Below are positions 1 to 11,585 of a DNA stretch of 64,000 nucleotides, one piece after another. Source of the DNA: Amanita rubescens (taxonomy: Eukaryota > Basidiomycota > Agaricomycetes > Agaricales > Amanitaceae). The position numbers were made by a program, and so were the translations under genes. Location: assembly GCA_015039365.1 (NCBI GenBank), contig WION01000171.1, positions 48,187 to 112,186 of the forward strand, written 5' to 3'. Positions within the stretch are counted from its first letter, which is position 1. Each line of letters starts with the position of its first letter. Below the pieces are notes generated by a model, which saw only the letters and a list, made by a program, of their open reading frames with translations, was not told where the DNA came from and ran no database searches.

Positions 1-772
1 CACCTGCATGACAATGTTTTGGCGCAAGTATTCCTTGAACTTTTAGGTGTGTCTCGCGGTCCGCCTATTGCATATATGTACTCGATATTGAGTCAACCGG
101 CAGCTGCTGCCGAAATGAACAAATCAAACAATCACAGCTTATCACGCATCTACGGCATTTTAACCAACTTTGACCTGTTCAACTTTTACTCGTACGATCC
201 AGCCACCAACAAATTCTATTTTGACGAGACGAGAATTGTCAACCTCGAGAGGAAACTTGCATTCTCCGACATGATGGACGGTACGTGTTTCTCCCAATGG
301 AAGTCGTTCAGAATTGAGTATCTCCCCAGTTTCCAATAAAATATTTGGGATCGTTCTGACTGGTTATGTCGACAGTTTACGCGCATACATAGCAGACAGC
401 AAATCTTATTCACAGAATGTATGTTTTTATACAGATCAACGGACTGAAGCTAACTCTACCCCTAGCGTGACACTCATGAGGATGCCGCACTTGAGTTCGC
501 GGAGAGCTGTTGTGCAAAATTTAGGGAGCCAATTGCCAGCCTTTCCGACATAGAAGAGAAAGGAAATGAAGGATTGGCATTGTTAACGAAAAGGTAAGCA
601 GCAGTCTTATCACAAATGTGAATGCTCACCACGCCATAACAGTGTTCGTTGCATCCCTCGTAGATCCACCTTTACGGGAGGACGTGATGATCCATCAACG
701 CCGGCAGAGCTCAGGGCGCTGGCAACTCGTATTGTTGGAGAAACACACAAACGTTACTTATCGGGGGATTGA
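1..772 (+). CDS. 3' end of an uncharacterised spliced gene (5' part outside window)
   Basis: I do not recognise the family. The window opens inside an open exon reading HLHDNVLAQVFLELLG that closes near a donor at 282. The best splice path then uses a small exon at about 397-418 (DSKSYSQN), an exon at 466-593 (starting RDTHEDAALEFAE) and a last exon at 643-772 ending in LATRIVGETHKRYLSGD and TGA. The last two introns have GTATGT/GTAAGC donors and about 50 bp lengths, and phases agree across them. The piece is soluble-looking, rich in charged residues, with no membrane segment. The first internal junction is the least certain. The existence of a gene here is well supported; the function is unknown. 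Confidence 0.55.
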
Positions 773-1252
773 AATCTCCACCTTGTCTCAAGGTTCCCTT
801 TTTAGTTTAAGGTGGTTCGTACTCATACATCGTGAAGCGCCGCGTGCCGCAGCAACAACCTTGCTTGGACGCTTTGTATATTTCTATTCAATTTGCTTTA
901 TCATCATTAATAGCAGGATCTTATCATCCTATAACACGTTTAAACTGAGAATAATCGTGTGTAATACTAGTAAATTGAAAACAACTTGAGCAAGGTCGAC
1001 TCGGACGCTGATCTAGTATAAATGAATGCGAATAAAAATATACTTATTTGCAGGTGGAACATGGTTTAAATCGCGAAAAGCATACGATGAGGCAGTAAGA
1101 CAATATTACATGTAAGGGTCATCGATCATGACCGCACCGAGTTTGACGCGAAACATAAAGGCCTAGAGACCAATAAGCATAATGTGGAAAAGCAATAATA
1201 GATAGAGGCGACCGGCCCTTCTGGCGGACAGATTGCGCAGAAGACGATGGAA
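773..1252. other. intergenic, no feature seen
   Basis: AT-rich stretch between the convergent 3' ends of the partial gene and head-coil copy A. No convincing ORF, repeat or RNA gene was seen. Confidence 0.5.
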
Positions 1253-2510
1253 TTAAATGGATATGGATGTCCGAACGATACGATGTTCCATTTGTTTAAA
1301 GTGACGATGGGCCTCTTCATCTTTCGGCTGGAAACCCATTTGCCATTGTCGATCCTTCTCTTCCAACTGTCGCCGCTGGTCAGCAATTTGCTGGTTGAGC
1401 AGACACCGCTCTTCCTCAAGACGTCGAATCATCTCTTCTTGCTCTTCCATCAGCCGCCGTTCCGTCTTTTGTTCTCTTTTCAGCCGCTGTACTTGCTCAG
1501 CAAGTTCGTTCGCCTTCCGGATTTCCTCCTTCTTTACCTGCTCATATCCCACGCGCTAAATTATCTCCCGTCAACGCCGCGGGCCACGAACAGAAATTTG
1601 ATAAACCAACCTGATTGTCCATGATCTGTCTCTCCTTCATAAATTTGTCCCAGATCTCGCCGATATGAACTATATCACGAGAATAGACAGGAACAACACC
1701 AATTCTTCTAGTTGAGGCCAGGCCTTTCCACCTCTTCCTCTTCTGCTCAGGTCTCACGATCCCGTTCTTGTGTATCGATGCCCATTTTTCTAGCAAGCCG
1801 AAGATAGTATCAGCGAACCAATAACACTGGCGTTCGAGGAGAGTGTAAGTGGCGCTGTCATTATGGACGACGTTGACCAGAATCATAACATCCCAAAGGT
1901 TCGGGCGCTTTGCACGATCGCCCTTGAACGTGATGGTTCTTAGAACCTTTGAGTGCGGGGGATGGCCACTGATCCTGGTGATTGTATCCGCAGCCAGATA
2001 TTGGTTCGAGCTGATGGCGGACGAACGGGGTAGTGAGTCCTCCGATAGGTGTCGTACAATCCTTCGAATGGAGCCGGTCATCTTGGAGATGCCTCCCTTT
2101 ATCGATATGAGGGGTAACGACAATCTAGACGATTGGGAGCCGGGACGTGGAGAAGGCGCCTCGAAATCGGTAAAATCGGTAACAAAAGAGTCCACTGATG
2201 GCGATGAGTAGGAGGAAATCGACATGCTGCCTTGGTGCTCGCCAACGGAACGGTCGGTACGAAATTCCAATTTCTGCTTCTTGTTATCGGTAAACTCGTA
2301 AATAACGAACTCGTGCCCATTGAGAGTGTTGGTATCTTTGCAGTGAGAGGCTTTCTTCAACCGGTAGCCTGAAAGTTCTTGCCACATAGAAATACTTTCC
2401 GAGTCCCAGCCTCGCAAACACGTCATGACAACATGAGTCCAGGTGTCGATGGGCATCCGGACGTTCAGGTGAGGGACGGATCTGCTCTTGCCCATGGTAT
2501 TCATAGCCAT
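1253..2510 (-). CDS. Head-coiled-coil family protein, copy A
   Basis: Two exons, 1611-2510 and 1253-1555, joined in phase 0 across a 55 bp GT-AG intron give about 400 residues. The head exon carries the family core: SVPHLNVRM near residue 11, then MTCLRGW, HEFVIYEF, ISSNQYLAADTITRISGH, VLRTITFKGDRAKRP, LWDVMILVNVVHNDSATYTL and RQCYWFADTIFGLLEKW. Exon 2 is an E/K/Q/R-rich coiled coil of about 100 residues ending RIVRTSISI. This is the most diverged copy: its head differs from B-E along its whole length, it starts MAMNTMGKSR where the others start MGSLG, and its coil lacks the long EKERRERDEKEQWLRKEQ block of C-E. No signal peptide or membrane helix is visible. The biochemical role is unknown; the coil suggests self- or partner-assembly (inference). 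Confidence 0.7.
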
Positions 2511-4104
2511 ACCCGACGGCCGCGAAAGTTGCGAAGAGTGTCCATGAACGACGATGCCATTTCTCTGACTTATAGCTGGCGAGTCCTTAGTCGCAGCAGG
2601 AACCAGCGCCTCGAGAACCTCGGATTAGACCCAAAATGGCAGTTGCCGATATTAACCGCGTGTTGAATGTTCCCAAGACACTGCCAGGAGGTGGAATAGG
2701 TTTGGGCGGCCTTCGCCAAGTCTAAGAAACAGTACCACGACTATTTCATTTGTCGAAAACCGACCAGTGCGTGTACCCACACAAACCACCCAAGGATAGC
2801 CACAAAGGGCGAGCATTAGACACAATAGTGGTTCTTCATTAACATGTGTAGTGCACGACATTGACGATCTAGCTGCGCCGGAACACCAATGGCGTTAGAG
2901 TCAATCAGATAAGACGTTTAGCGAAAGCTACAATTTAAATAACACACTTCCATCCCACACGACACGGTAATATAGGCTGTACTGCAAATTAAGCTTTGAA
3001 TTGCAGCGGCATTGATCGGACTGAGGCCTCAGCTGTGTTTTGCCACCGATGAACATAATTCGATCGCTGAAACGGGAACAGGCTCCGCCTCCTCTTTGCC
3101 TGGAGGTAGTTGAAGTGAGTTGTGGCCTAAGTTGAGGCTCGAGGCCCAAAAGGTGGCGAGGGTCCTCACATGTGAGGGTTATGCCAGGTTATGCCCGGCG
3201 ACATACTTGCCAGGAGAAAGTTTATTGTTTCCGTGCCCCAACTAAGCACCGGCATATCGGCCCTAGCTATGCGCGCAAAATGTCTAATACTGAGTGCGGT
3301 TGATGCGGCTGAGATCAAGTAGTACGAAAGCAGTCCTCGCTTACCGTGACGGGTGTCATGTTTGATGAGTTTGACTTATGACCTAACTGAGTTTCAAGTT
3401 GATTCGACCTACTACTTTTAGTAGGTTCCCATCGGCAAGGCACGACCCTGCACGCGCGTTGCGCCTCTCCACGAGCATCTAATCTCACTGGCACGCTCCT
3501 GCACCACCGATAGTCGATATTTGCACCAGCCAGCTTAACAGGGCCCTTCTGCCTTCGCCATGCCCTTCACTCGAGTAGCGTTCAATCACTACCAGTAGCT
3601 ACCTTCGGCGCTCTCCGATTGCCTACAACGGGCGTTGTTCACGCGTTCGAATGTTTACTCCTGACCATGATATCTCGCGCGGAAGGCGTGCCTTCCATCA
3701 TAATTAGACAACAGATCCACAGAATAAAGCTATCCAAAGGCATCCAGCCTTATATTCTCAGCTCTTTTCAGTGATACTGATAGGCGATTCTCAGAAAGTA
3801 ATAGGTAGCTACATAGTTGTACAAGGGCCTTGATTAATTTCCTTTTTGTTTTGTAGTTCCGAAGCCTGACGAAGTTCTTACATCAAACTTTAACCCCGCG
3901 CGGCCGCGAGCCCGGGGTGCGACTGGAACGAAACCTATCCACGGGCATTAATTCGGAGTTACTATATTAGTCAATTGCTAATATTCATAAGCGCCAGGAG
4001 GTATCTTATGTAATTATTTTTAAAGCTTCAAGCCCCAGTTCACTTGCACACTGCCACGACTCTATTATATTCTCCAAAAGCTTGATGTTTCAATTGACAG
4101 ACCC
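2511..4104. other. inter-unit region, no gene supported
   Basis: The first 150 bases upstream of copy A resemble the sequence just upstream of the relic at 7620-7960 (shared runs such as gcgcctcgagaa and cctcggattagac), so they are unit-flank sequence. The remainder, with short ORFs only and a GC-rich patch near 3900, shows no gene I can support. Confidence 0.4.
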
Positions 4105-5100
4105 AGAGAAAATTAGGTGTGAAGTAATTCCAGTTAGAATAGAAGTTAACGGACCGTAAATTTAGCATCCGTTCCGGTTCATGATGTTTATACATGAAAC
4201 TTTAACTCAACTCAGGCTGTACTCCATGCAGATTATGAGGTGGCACGCTTGCCACTGGGACTCAATTCCAAGTACGACCGAATGATGGAAGCAATCTACA
4301 ATACTCACAACACGAAATGCACCAATATATGCGCTCGGAAAGGCTCGGAGGATGCCTGCCGTGCAATGCTACAGTCCTCCGTTCCAGCTGATTCCCGGTC
4401 CATTGTGGATCTTCCTTGCTGGTTGGCCCAAACGTTGCTTACCCTTGATGCCGAACATCCCTTGCGAGTGCTCTTATCGGGACAAGATGAGTCGGTGATC
4501 TCGGTTTATCCGGAAGATAAACCCGATTATCTTGGGCACGATGATCAAGAAGGTCATGCAATCTTCGCCTACTCTCCGCAGCGCTTTTCTAATCCTTCCG
4601 TTCATCGTGCTGGCTTTCACGAATTTGAGACTGGGACTGCGCATCAATGTGCCGTGAAGCTGGGTCAAGAAATAAGAGCTGGTGATTTTCCTCCGCCTTC
4701 TGGGTCATCTGACACTCGACTTTCCTGGATCTATGACTCGGAGCAAGCAAGATCTTATGAACAGCCAACCTCGATGCCGATGTCGTTCCTTGACTTTCAG
4801 CGCCATTCTCTCGGTGCCAATAACCCAGACGGGCGAACCTTACCTGCTGAATTCGAGCCTGGGGATCAGGATGGACGTTTCTACGGTGGAACACTACCTT
4901 TTTCAACCCCGGGTCCAACTTCTGTTTGGTCGTTTCACGACGATGTCAGCTCGGCATTCTCGATGGATGACAGTCTTATTTAACCACAATTCGGTACGCT
5001 TTTATGCTGTCATGGATATTGAATATCCATATAGATTATGTAGAATGGAACTACCATGCAACAGGTAGAGCGCTATTCTAGCAACATGTCATTGGTATCA
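4105..5100 (+). repeat. Second array module ('module 2'), copy 1
   Basis: A roughly 1 kb segment repeated at about 14355-15215 in the same orientation. Both copies begin with gaagtaattccagttrgaat and end near the tattgaatatccatatagat segment and the ggagttaaagttaaaattta segment that opens the next unit. Relative to copy 2, this copy has about 34 extra bases near 4182-4215 and extra coding sequence near 4590-4690. Confidence 0.7.
4240..4983 (+). CDS. Uncharacterised ORF of module 2 (247 residues)
   Basis: A single open frame from ATG at 4240 to TAA at 4983, with no recognised domain. Visible features are a Cys-rich patch (NTKCTNICARKGSEDAC), a segment VDLPCWLAQTLLTLDAEHPL, an acidic EDKPDYLGHDDQEGH stretch and a low-complexity Ser/Pro/Gly C-terminal half. 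The frame may extend upstream through a short intron ending at the ctcaactcag near 4215, since copy 2 reads through that point without the insert. The second genomic copy is frame-disrupted, so this may be the only intact member or itself be decaying. Whether it is expressed is unknown. Confidence 0.4.
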   Translation: MARLPLGLNSKYDRMMEAIYNTHNTKCTNICARKGSEDACRAMLQSSVPADSRSIVDLPCWLAQTLLTLDAEHPLRVLLSGQDESVISVYPEDKPDYLGHDDQEGHAIFAYSPQRFSNPSVHRAGFHEFETGTAHQCAVKLGQEIRAGDFPPPSGSSDTRLSWIYDSEQARSYEQPTSMPMSFLDFQRHSLGANNPDGRTLPAEFEPGDQDGRFYGGTLPFSTPGPTSVWSFHDDVSSAFSMDDSLI

Positions 5101-5411
5101 TGAAATGGAGTTAAAGTTAAAATTTAATTACCGATGCATTTCGTGGGGTTCAGCAGCGGCTTCGTTCATATAACGAAACCTTCGCGGCTTTACCTGCCAA
5201 CCTTCGATAGCTCAAGAATTTGTATAGAAAATCAATTAATTAGACAAAGCGACGTCCCTAAAATAGAATAACATATTCTACGCCATAAAATAAAATGATT
5301 AAAGGACGAAGCTATGTATGATGCACATATGCAGAGTGAATGGTGAGGTGCCTAGGTGCAAGCAATGATGTCCATGGCACCAATCCATGGTCTACTCTTC
5401 CGACGACCAGG

Positions 5412-6664
5412 TCAAGAAGATGGCGCCAGATTCAAATGGATCTGGCTACTGGACATCGTGATGATGCGTTGTTCCATTTGTTGGAATCGACGCTCGGTCT
5501 CCTCGTTTTGCTGTGGACGCAGTTGCCACTGACGATGTTGCTCCTCCAACTGTCGTTGCTGGTCAGCGATTTGCTGTCGTAGCAGACGTTGTTCTTCCTG
5601 ATGACGTCGCTCTCTTTCCTCTCGCTCTTTCTTCAGCTTCGTTACTTGTCCGGCAAGTTCTTTTGTCATTCGGATTTCCTCCGTCCTTGCTTGCTCAAAC
5701 ACCTCCCGCTAGATCACTTCTTGTCAGCGCCGCAAACAAAAACTGTAAGCGAAGACTAACCAACCTGCTTGCCCATAGTTTGTCTCTCCCCTGTGAAAAC
5801 ATCCCAGATCTTGTTGATGTGAATTGGATCACGACGATGGACCGGAACGACACCGATATTTCCGGTTAAAAATTGATGTTTCCCCCGCTTCAACTTTTCC
5901 TTCTCATCGGTGGTGGTAGCATTGTTATTGTATATCTTCGCCCACTTTTCTAGCAAGCCGAAGATAGTATCTGCAAACCAATAACATTGGCGTCCAAGGA
6001 GAGTGTAAGTGGCACTGTCATTATGGACGACGTTGACCAGAATCATAACATCCCAAAGGCCCGGGCGCCTTGCACGATCGCCCTTGAATGTGATAATCCT
6101 CAGAACGTTAGAATGTGGGGGATGACCACTGATTCTGGTGATTGTATCCATGGCCAGATATTGATTCGAGCTCATGGCAGACGGATGGGATATCGAGCTG
6201 TCCGGTACGCATCGAACAGCGTGCCTAATGGAGTCGGGTATCTTGGAAATTCTTCCTTTCATCGACACAAAGGATAGAGATGAACTGAAAGATCGAGGAG
6301 AGAAGTCGGCAAGTGGAGAAGACTCCTCAAGATCGGTGCCGAGAGACTCCACTGGCGGTGGAAACGACGTTGCTCCACTATCTTTGCGCTCGCCAGCAGC
6401 GCGGTCGGTACGCAATTGCAATTTATGCTTCTTGTCATCGCTGAACTCGTACATGACAAACTCGTGCTCGTTGCGACTGTTGGTAACCTTGCAGTGAAAA
6501 GCCTTGTCCAATCGATAACCTGTAAGTTCTAGCCACATTGCGATGCTTTCGGGGGTCCAGCCCCGTAAGCAGGTCATGACAAGATGTACCCAGACGACGG
6601 TTGGCATTTGCACGTCGAGGTGAGGAACAGACTTGCTGCCGGCTGCGGTGCCCAGGGAACCCAT
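5412..6664 (-). CDS. Head-coiled-coil family protein, copy B
   Basis: Exons 5765-6664 and 5412-5708, phase-0 intron of 56 bp, about 398 residues. The start MGSLGTAAGSKS at 6664 is chosen because it is conserved in B, C, D and E; the frame is open upstream to 6826 but that extension is not conserved. The head contains MTCLRGWTPESIAMWLELTG, HEFVMYEF, MSSNQYLAMDTITRISGH and QCYWFADTIFGLLEKW. The coil is short (VTKLKKEREERERRHQEEQ to RIITMSSSQIHLNLAPSS), missing the central block found in C and D. Function is unknown. No signal peptide or membrane segment; likely intracellular. Confidence 0.72.
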
Positions 6665-7540
6665 GACCGAAGGCGGTAGAACTGAAGATAAAAAGCCACG
6701 TACGGTGTCTAACCCATATATGAAGACAAGAACCGAGGGCCGCCAGCCCGCCACCTCGAGGCCTTCACATATCAACACGTGTAGAGCGTAGTGATCATAA
6801 CAATTAGTGATGGGCGCCCTCGGCATCTGTTGGAGTTATGGGGGCACAGCGCCGCGAATCTGCAATTAACTGGCCATGGGATAAAGGGCCTGGTTGGTAG
6901 ATAGCCTTGAGGGAGACAGTAGGATGAGGGTCCGACATATTCCTTCGTGAAGTTGACAGGTCGACCCAAAAACCGATATCAGCAAGGAGGCTCCGAAACC
7001 CGGCCGGGCTATTTTTTCCTGAAACCAGACAACCTAGTCTGACGCAAAGGAATTTACAACACGTTGATTACTGCCTTGAATGCGGGAAGCGGCGAACGTG
7101 TTTGTGGTACGAGATACCCGGGAGTAGCCAGCCTGATGAAGCGACTGCCAATCAAGCTCTGCACTAGGTCAGCGATTTTTTTCCCTGAAGAGAAGGTTCA
7201 ATTCTTTGTTATATAAACAAGACCTGAAGAGGTTCGGAATGATCCAGGCGGTTGCATATAAATAAAAGGACGTACCCTCGCCTCCGCGGAATGCAATAAG
7301 TGCCAGCTATGTAAGTCGTAGGAAATATTAACTTGTCATGGAGTGGTCGTGCACCGCGATCATCTTCACCCGCTTCGGCTCCACAAACGAACTGAGGATA
7401 TGATTCTGACGATGTTGACACACGCTGGAAGTACGAGGCAGATGTCTCGGCCTTTGATCTATCTGCGGCTGAAATGCGGTGGCGAAAAGTTGTGCTGTAG
7501 CCCCTTAGCCCCTATGACACGCCGATTTTGTGTTGTCGTG
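6665..7540. other. Inter-unit non-coding blocks
   Basis: The upstream side of copy B. It holds the shared blocks seen upstream of C, D and E (gggctattttttcctgaaac near 7003 and cataaataaaaggac-like sequence near 7257). No ORF here is conserved between units, so I read it as promoter and spacer sequence rather than genes. Confidence 0.5.
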
Positions 7541-7619
7541 TTTGGTTCACTGCGCAATCGTCGGTCCAATTGGTCGTGTTTGGCGAGAAATCGGTATAAA
7601 ATCGATGACAAAGATCCCA

Positions 7620-7960
7620 CCTATGAGAAGGAGGAAGTAGACATGCTCCCTTCGCGCTCGCCAGCGGAACGGTCTGTACGAAATTCCAATTTCTGTTTCA
7701 TCAGTAAACTCGTAAATGACGAACTCATGTTCGGGCGATTGGTAGCTTTGCAGTGAGAGTCTTTCTCCAACCGAAAGCTATAGCCACATAGAAATCCTTT
7801 GCAAGTTCCAGCCTTGTAAGCACGTCATGAAAACACGAATCCACGTGTCGATGAGCATGGGGACGTGAGGAACGAATCTCAGGCTGCTCTTGCACACGGT
7901 ATCCATGGCCATGCCCGAAGGCCGCGACGGAAAGTCGCGAAGAGTGTTCGTGAACGACAA
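7620..7960 (-). pseudogene. Truncated, frameshifted head-domain relic
   Basis: Reverse-strand similarity to the first third of the head exon, closest to copy A: a start-like MAMDTVCKSS, then TWIRVFMTCLQGW, a broken YRL-type segment, and EHEFVIYEFTD followed by a frameshift into EFRTDRSAGE. The conserved second half and the coiled coil are absent. Short deletions and frame changes mark it as a pseudogene. Confidence 0.65.
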
Positions 7961-8324
7961 TGCTGTTTTTCTGACTTGTAGCTGGTGAGTCCTGAGAGCT
8001 GAGACTTGAGCCGCAGCAAGAACCGGCGCCTCGAGAAGTTAGAGCCTCGGATTAGACAAGTTAAAGTTTAATTACCGGCTGGCTTCGTTGGCTTCAGCTT
8101 CCCGGCTTTATGTGTTACTAAGCCAATCTTCAATAGGTCATAGAAAATCCATCGATTAGGCAACACGACGCCGTAGTCCTTAAAAGAAAAACAACATATT
8201 CTACATATATCGTAGCGACCTCCATAAAATGAAATAAATAGGGGATGAAGCTATGTATAATGCACATATGCAGAGTGTACGGTGAGGCATCTAGGTGTAA
8301 GCAATGATGACGATGGTACGAAGG

Positions 8325-9796
8325 TTAATGGCAAATATGGTCAGTATATAAATACTGCATGCAGAAATAGTTCCCGTACCACTGAATGATACGCGACGGC
8401 CTATGGCCTACTCTTCCGACGACCAGGTCAAGAAGATCGATCTGGCTACTGGACATCCTGATGATGCGTTGCTCCATTTGTTGGAATCGGCGCTCCGTCT
8501 CCTCCTCTTTTTGCTGTAGACGCAGTTTCCACTGACGATGTTGATCTTCCAACTGTCGTTGCTGGTCAGCGATTTGCTGTCGCAGCAGACGTTGCTCTTC
8601 CTGATAACGTCGCTCTTTTTCCTCTTGCTCTTTTTTCAGCTGTCGTTCTCTCTCCTCTCGCTCTCTCTCCATCCGCTGTTCCCTCTCCGCCTGTTCCTTC
8701 CTCAGCCATTGTTCCTTCTCATCCCGCTCTCGTCTCTCTTTTTCACGTTCCTGTCTTTCCTTCGCTTGTTCTAACTTGAGCTTTGTTACTTGTCCAGTAA
8801 GTTCTTTTGTCTTTAGGATCTCCTCCGTCCTCGCTCGCTCAAACTCCTCTCGCTAGATCACCTCTTGTCAGCGCCGCAAACAGAAACTCCAAGCGAAGAC
8901 TAACAAACCTGCTTGCCCATAGTCTGTCTCTCCCCTGTAAAATCATCCCAGATCTTATTGATATGGACTGGATCGCGTCGATGGACTGGAACGAGACCGA
9001 TTGAACCTTGACGTCTCCCCCGCCTTACTTTTTCCTTCTCGTCGGTTGTGGTAGCCTCGTTATTGTATATTGTCGCCCACTTTTCTAGCAAGCCGAAGAT
9101 AGTATCGGCGAACCAATAACATTGACGTCCGAGGACAGTATAAGTGGCACTGTCATTATGGACGACGCTGGCCAGAATCATAACATCCCAAAGGCTCGGG
9201 CGCTTTGCACGATCGCCCTTAAATGTGATGGTCCTCAGAACGTTTGAGTGTGGGGGATGGCAATTGATCCTGGTGATTGTATCCGCGGCCAGATATTGAT
9301 TCGAGCTCATGGCAGACGGACGGGATATCGAGCTGTCCAATAGGCGTCGCACAAAGTGCTTAATGGAGCCGGGTATCTTAAAGATTCTTCCTTTCATCGA
9401 TACGAAGGATAGAGACGAAGTGGAAGATTGGGGAGAGTCGACAAGTGGAGAAGATTCCCCAAGATCGGTGCCGAAAGACTCCACCGACGACGACGAAGAC
9501 GTTGTTACACTATCTTTGCGCTCGCCGGCAGAGCGGTCGGTACGCAATTGCAATTTGTGCTTCTTGTCATCGCTGAACTCGTAAATGACAAACTCGTGCT
9601 CGTTGCGACTGTTGGTAACTTTGCAGTGAAAAACCTTGTCCAACCGATAACCTGTAAGTTCTAGCCACATTGCAATGCTTTCAGAGGTCCAGCCCCGTAA
9701 GCAGGTCATGACAAGATGTACCCAGACGACGATTGCCATTTGCACGTCGAGGTGAGGGACAGACTTGCTGCCGGCTGCGGTACCCAGGGAACCCAT
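8325..9796 (-). CDS. Head-coiled-coil family protein, copy C, with altered C-terminus
   Basis: Exons 8909-9796 and 8325-8852, phase-0 intron, about 471 residues. The head starts MGSLGTAAGSKSVPHLDV and carries the full core, including SSNQYLAADTITRINCHPPH and GRQCYWFADTIFGLLEKW. The coil is long and highly regular (EQAKERQEREKERRERDEKE, then repeated EREREERERQLKKEQEEKER, QIADQQRQLEDQHRQWKLRL), predicting one extended helix. Compared with copy D, ten bases (ggggctagat type) are missing just before the normal SSSQIDLAPSS stop, so translation continues for about 35 residues to 8325. The donor is GTTTGT instead of the GTTGGT of the other copies. Function is unknown. Confidence 0.72.
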
Positions 9797-10689
9797 GATC
9801 GAAGGTGGTAGAACTGAAGACAGAAAGCCACGTACAGTGTCCTTGAACGTGAACCCCTATATGAAGACAAGAACCGAGGGCCGTAGGCCCGCCTCCTCGA
9901 GGCGGAACACTTCATCAACACGTGTAGAGCGTAATTAGTAATGGGCGCCTCTGGTATCTGTTGGAGTTACGGTGACAGCGCCTTCGCAATTAATTGGCCG
10001 CGGGATAAAGCGACTGGTTGGTAGATGCTAGATAATCATGACTGCCTTGCGGGATACGGTAGGATGGACATTTTTCCGTGGAGTCAATCCAAAAACCGAT
10101 ATCAGGAAGGAGGCTTCGAGACCCGGCCGGGCTATTTTTCCCTGAAACCAGTTACGCCTGCGGCTCGAACAACTCTGATGCAAAGGAGTTTACTACAACA
10201 CGTTGATGACTGCTTTGAATGCGGGAAGCGGCGAGCGTGTCTGTATTACGAGATACCCAGGAGTAGTAGGCTACTAGTAGCCAATGCGAGCCAGTCTGAT
10301 ACAGCGATTGCTAACCGAGGTCTGCACTAGGTCAGCGATTTTTTTCCCTGAAGAGAAGGTTTAATTCTTTGTTAAACAAGACCTGAAAAGTTTACGTCGG
10401 AATGATCCAGGCAGTTGCATATAAATAAAAGGACGCACCTTGGCCCCCGCGGAGTGCAATAAGTGCCAGCTATGTGGGTCAAAGGAAATATTAACCTGGA
10501 CGTGTGTTGTGCACCGCGATATTCGCCCGCTTTGACTCCACAAACGAGTTGAAGATATGATTCCGACGATGCGGACACACGCTGGAAGTACGAGGCAGAT
10601 GTCTCAACCTTTGATCTATCTGCGGCTGAAATGCGGTGGCGAAAAGTTGTGCTGTACTATCATTATTCGGATAGCCATGACACAGAATC

Positions 10690-11150
10690 ATGACCGATTT
10701 TGTATTGTCGTATTTGGTTCACTGCGCGACTGTGCAATGACGTGCGCTCGCCAGCGGAACGGTTACGAAATCCCAATTTCTGCTTCTTGTTATCTGTAAA
10801 CTCGTGCTCTTGGCGATCCCTGCCATTGGTAGCTCTGCAGTGAAGCGCGCTAGCCAGCGGAACGGTTACGAAATTCCGATTTCTGCTTCTTGTTATCGGT
10901 AAACTCGTAAATGACGGACTCGTGCTCTTGGTAGCTTTGCAGTGAGAGGCTTTCTCCAACGGTCAGCCTGAAAGCTGTAGCCACATAGAAATGCTTTCCA
11001 AGTGCCGGCCTCGTAAGCACCTCATGAAAGCATGAATCCACGTGTCGATGAGGGTGGAGAGAAACGAATCTGCTCTTGCCCACGGTATCCATGGCCATGC
11101 ACCATGCCCGAAGGCCGCGAGAGGCCGCGACGGAAAGTTGCAAAGAGCGC
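10690..11150 (-). pseudogene. Head-domain relic with internal tandem duplication
   Basis: Decayed N-terminal head sequence of the copy-A type (MAMDTVGKSRFV, then an EHESVIYEFTDNKKQKSEFR segment). About 100 bp (10742-10845) is repeated immediately at 10846-10945, so the EFTDNKKQK/RNRSAGE coding block appears twice. Several frame breaks and no second half or coil: not functional. Confidence 0.6.
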
Positions 11151-11585
11151 CCATGAACGACTCGAAGTTAAAATTTAATCGCCGGTGCATTTCGCGAGGT
11201 TCAATCAGCAGTTGGCTTCATCGGGTTTAACGGGGATTTCGCGGCTTTACCTAGCCATGGTACTACGCTACTAAGCCAACCTTCGATAGGTCAAGAATTT
11301 GCATAGAAAACCCATCGATTAGACAACGCGACGCCCTAGTCCCTAAAAGAAAACAACATATTCTACACATATCGTAGCGATCCCCATAAAATGAAATAAA
11401 TAAAGGATGAAGCTATGTATGATGCAGAGTGTACGGTAAGGTGTCTAGGTGTAAGCAATGATATCCATGGTACGAAGTGGCAAATATGGTCAGTATATAG
11501 AGAGTTTAAATACTGCATGCAGAAATAGTTCCCGTACCACTGAATGATACGCGACGGCCCATGGCCTACTCTTCCGACGACCAGG

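Noticed and set aside
1247..1624. Plus-strand ORFs opposite the head-coil genes (also 1849-2211, 6174-6497, 8538-8774, 9309-9584, 12595-12810, 17257-17439)
   Set aside because: They are antisense shadows of the conserved minus-strand exons; the minus strand has the conserved frame and splice sites.
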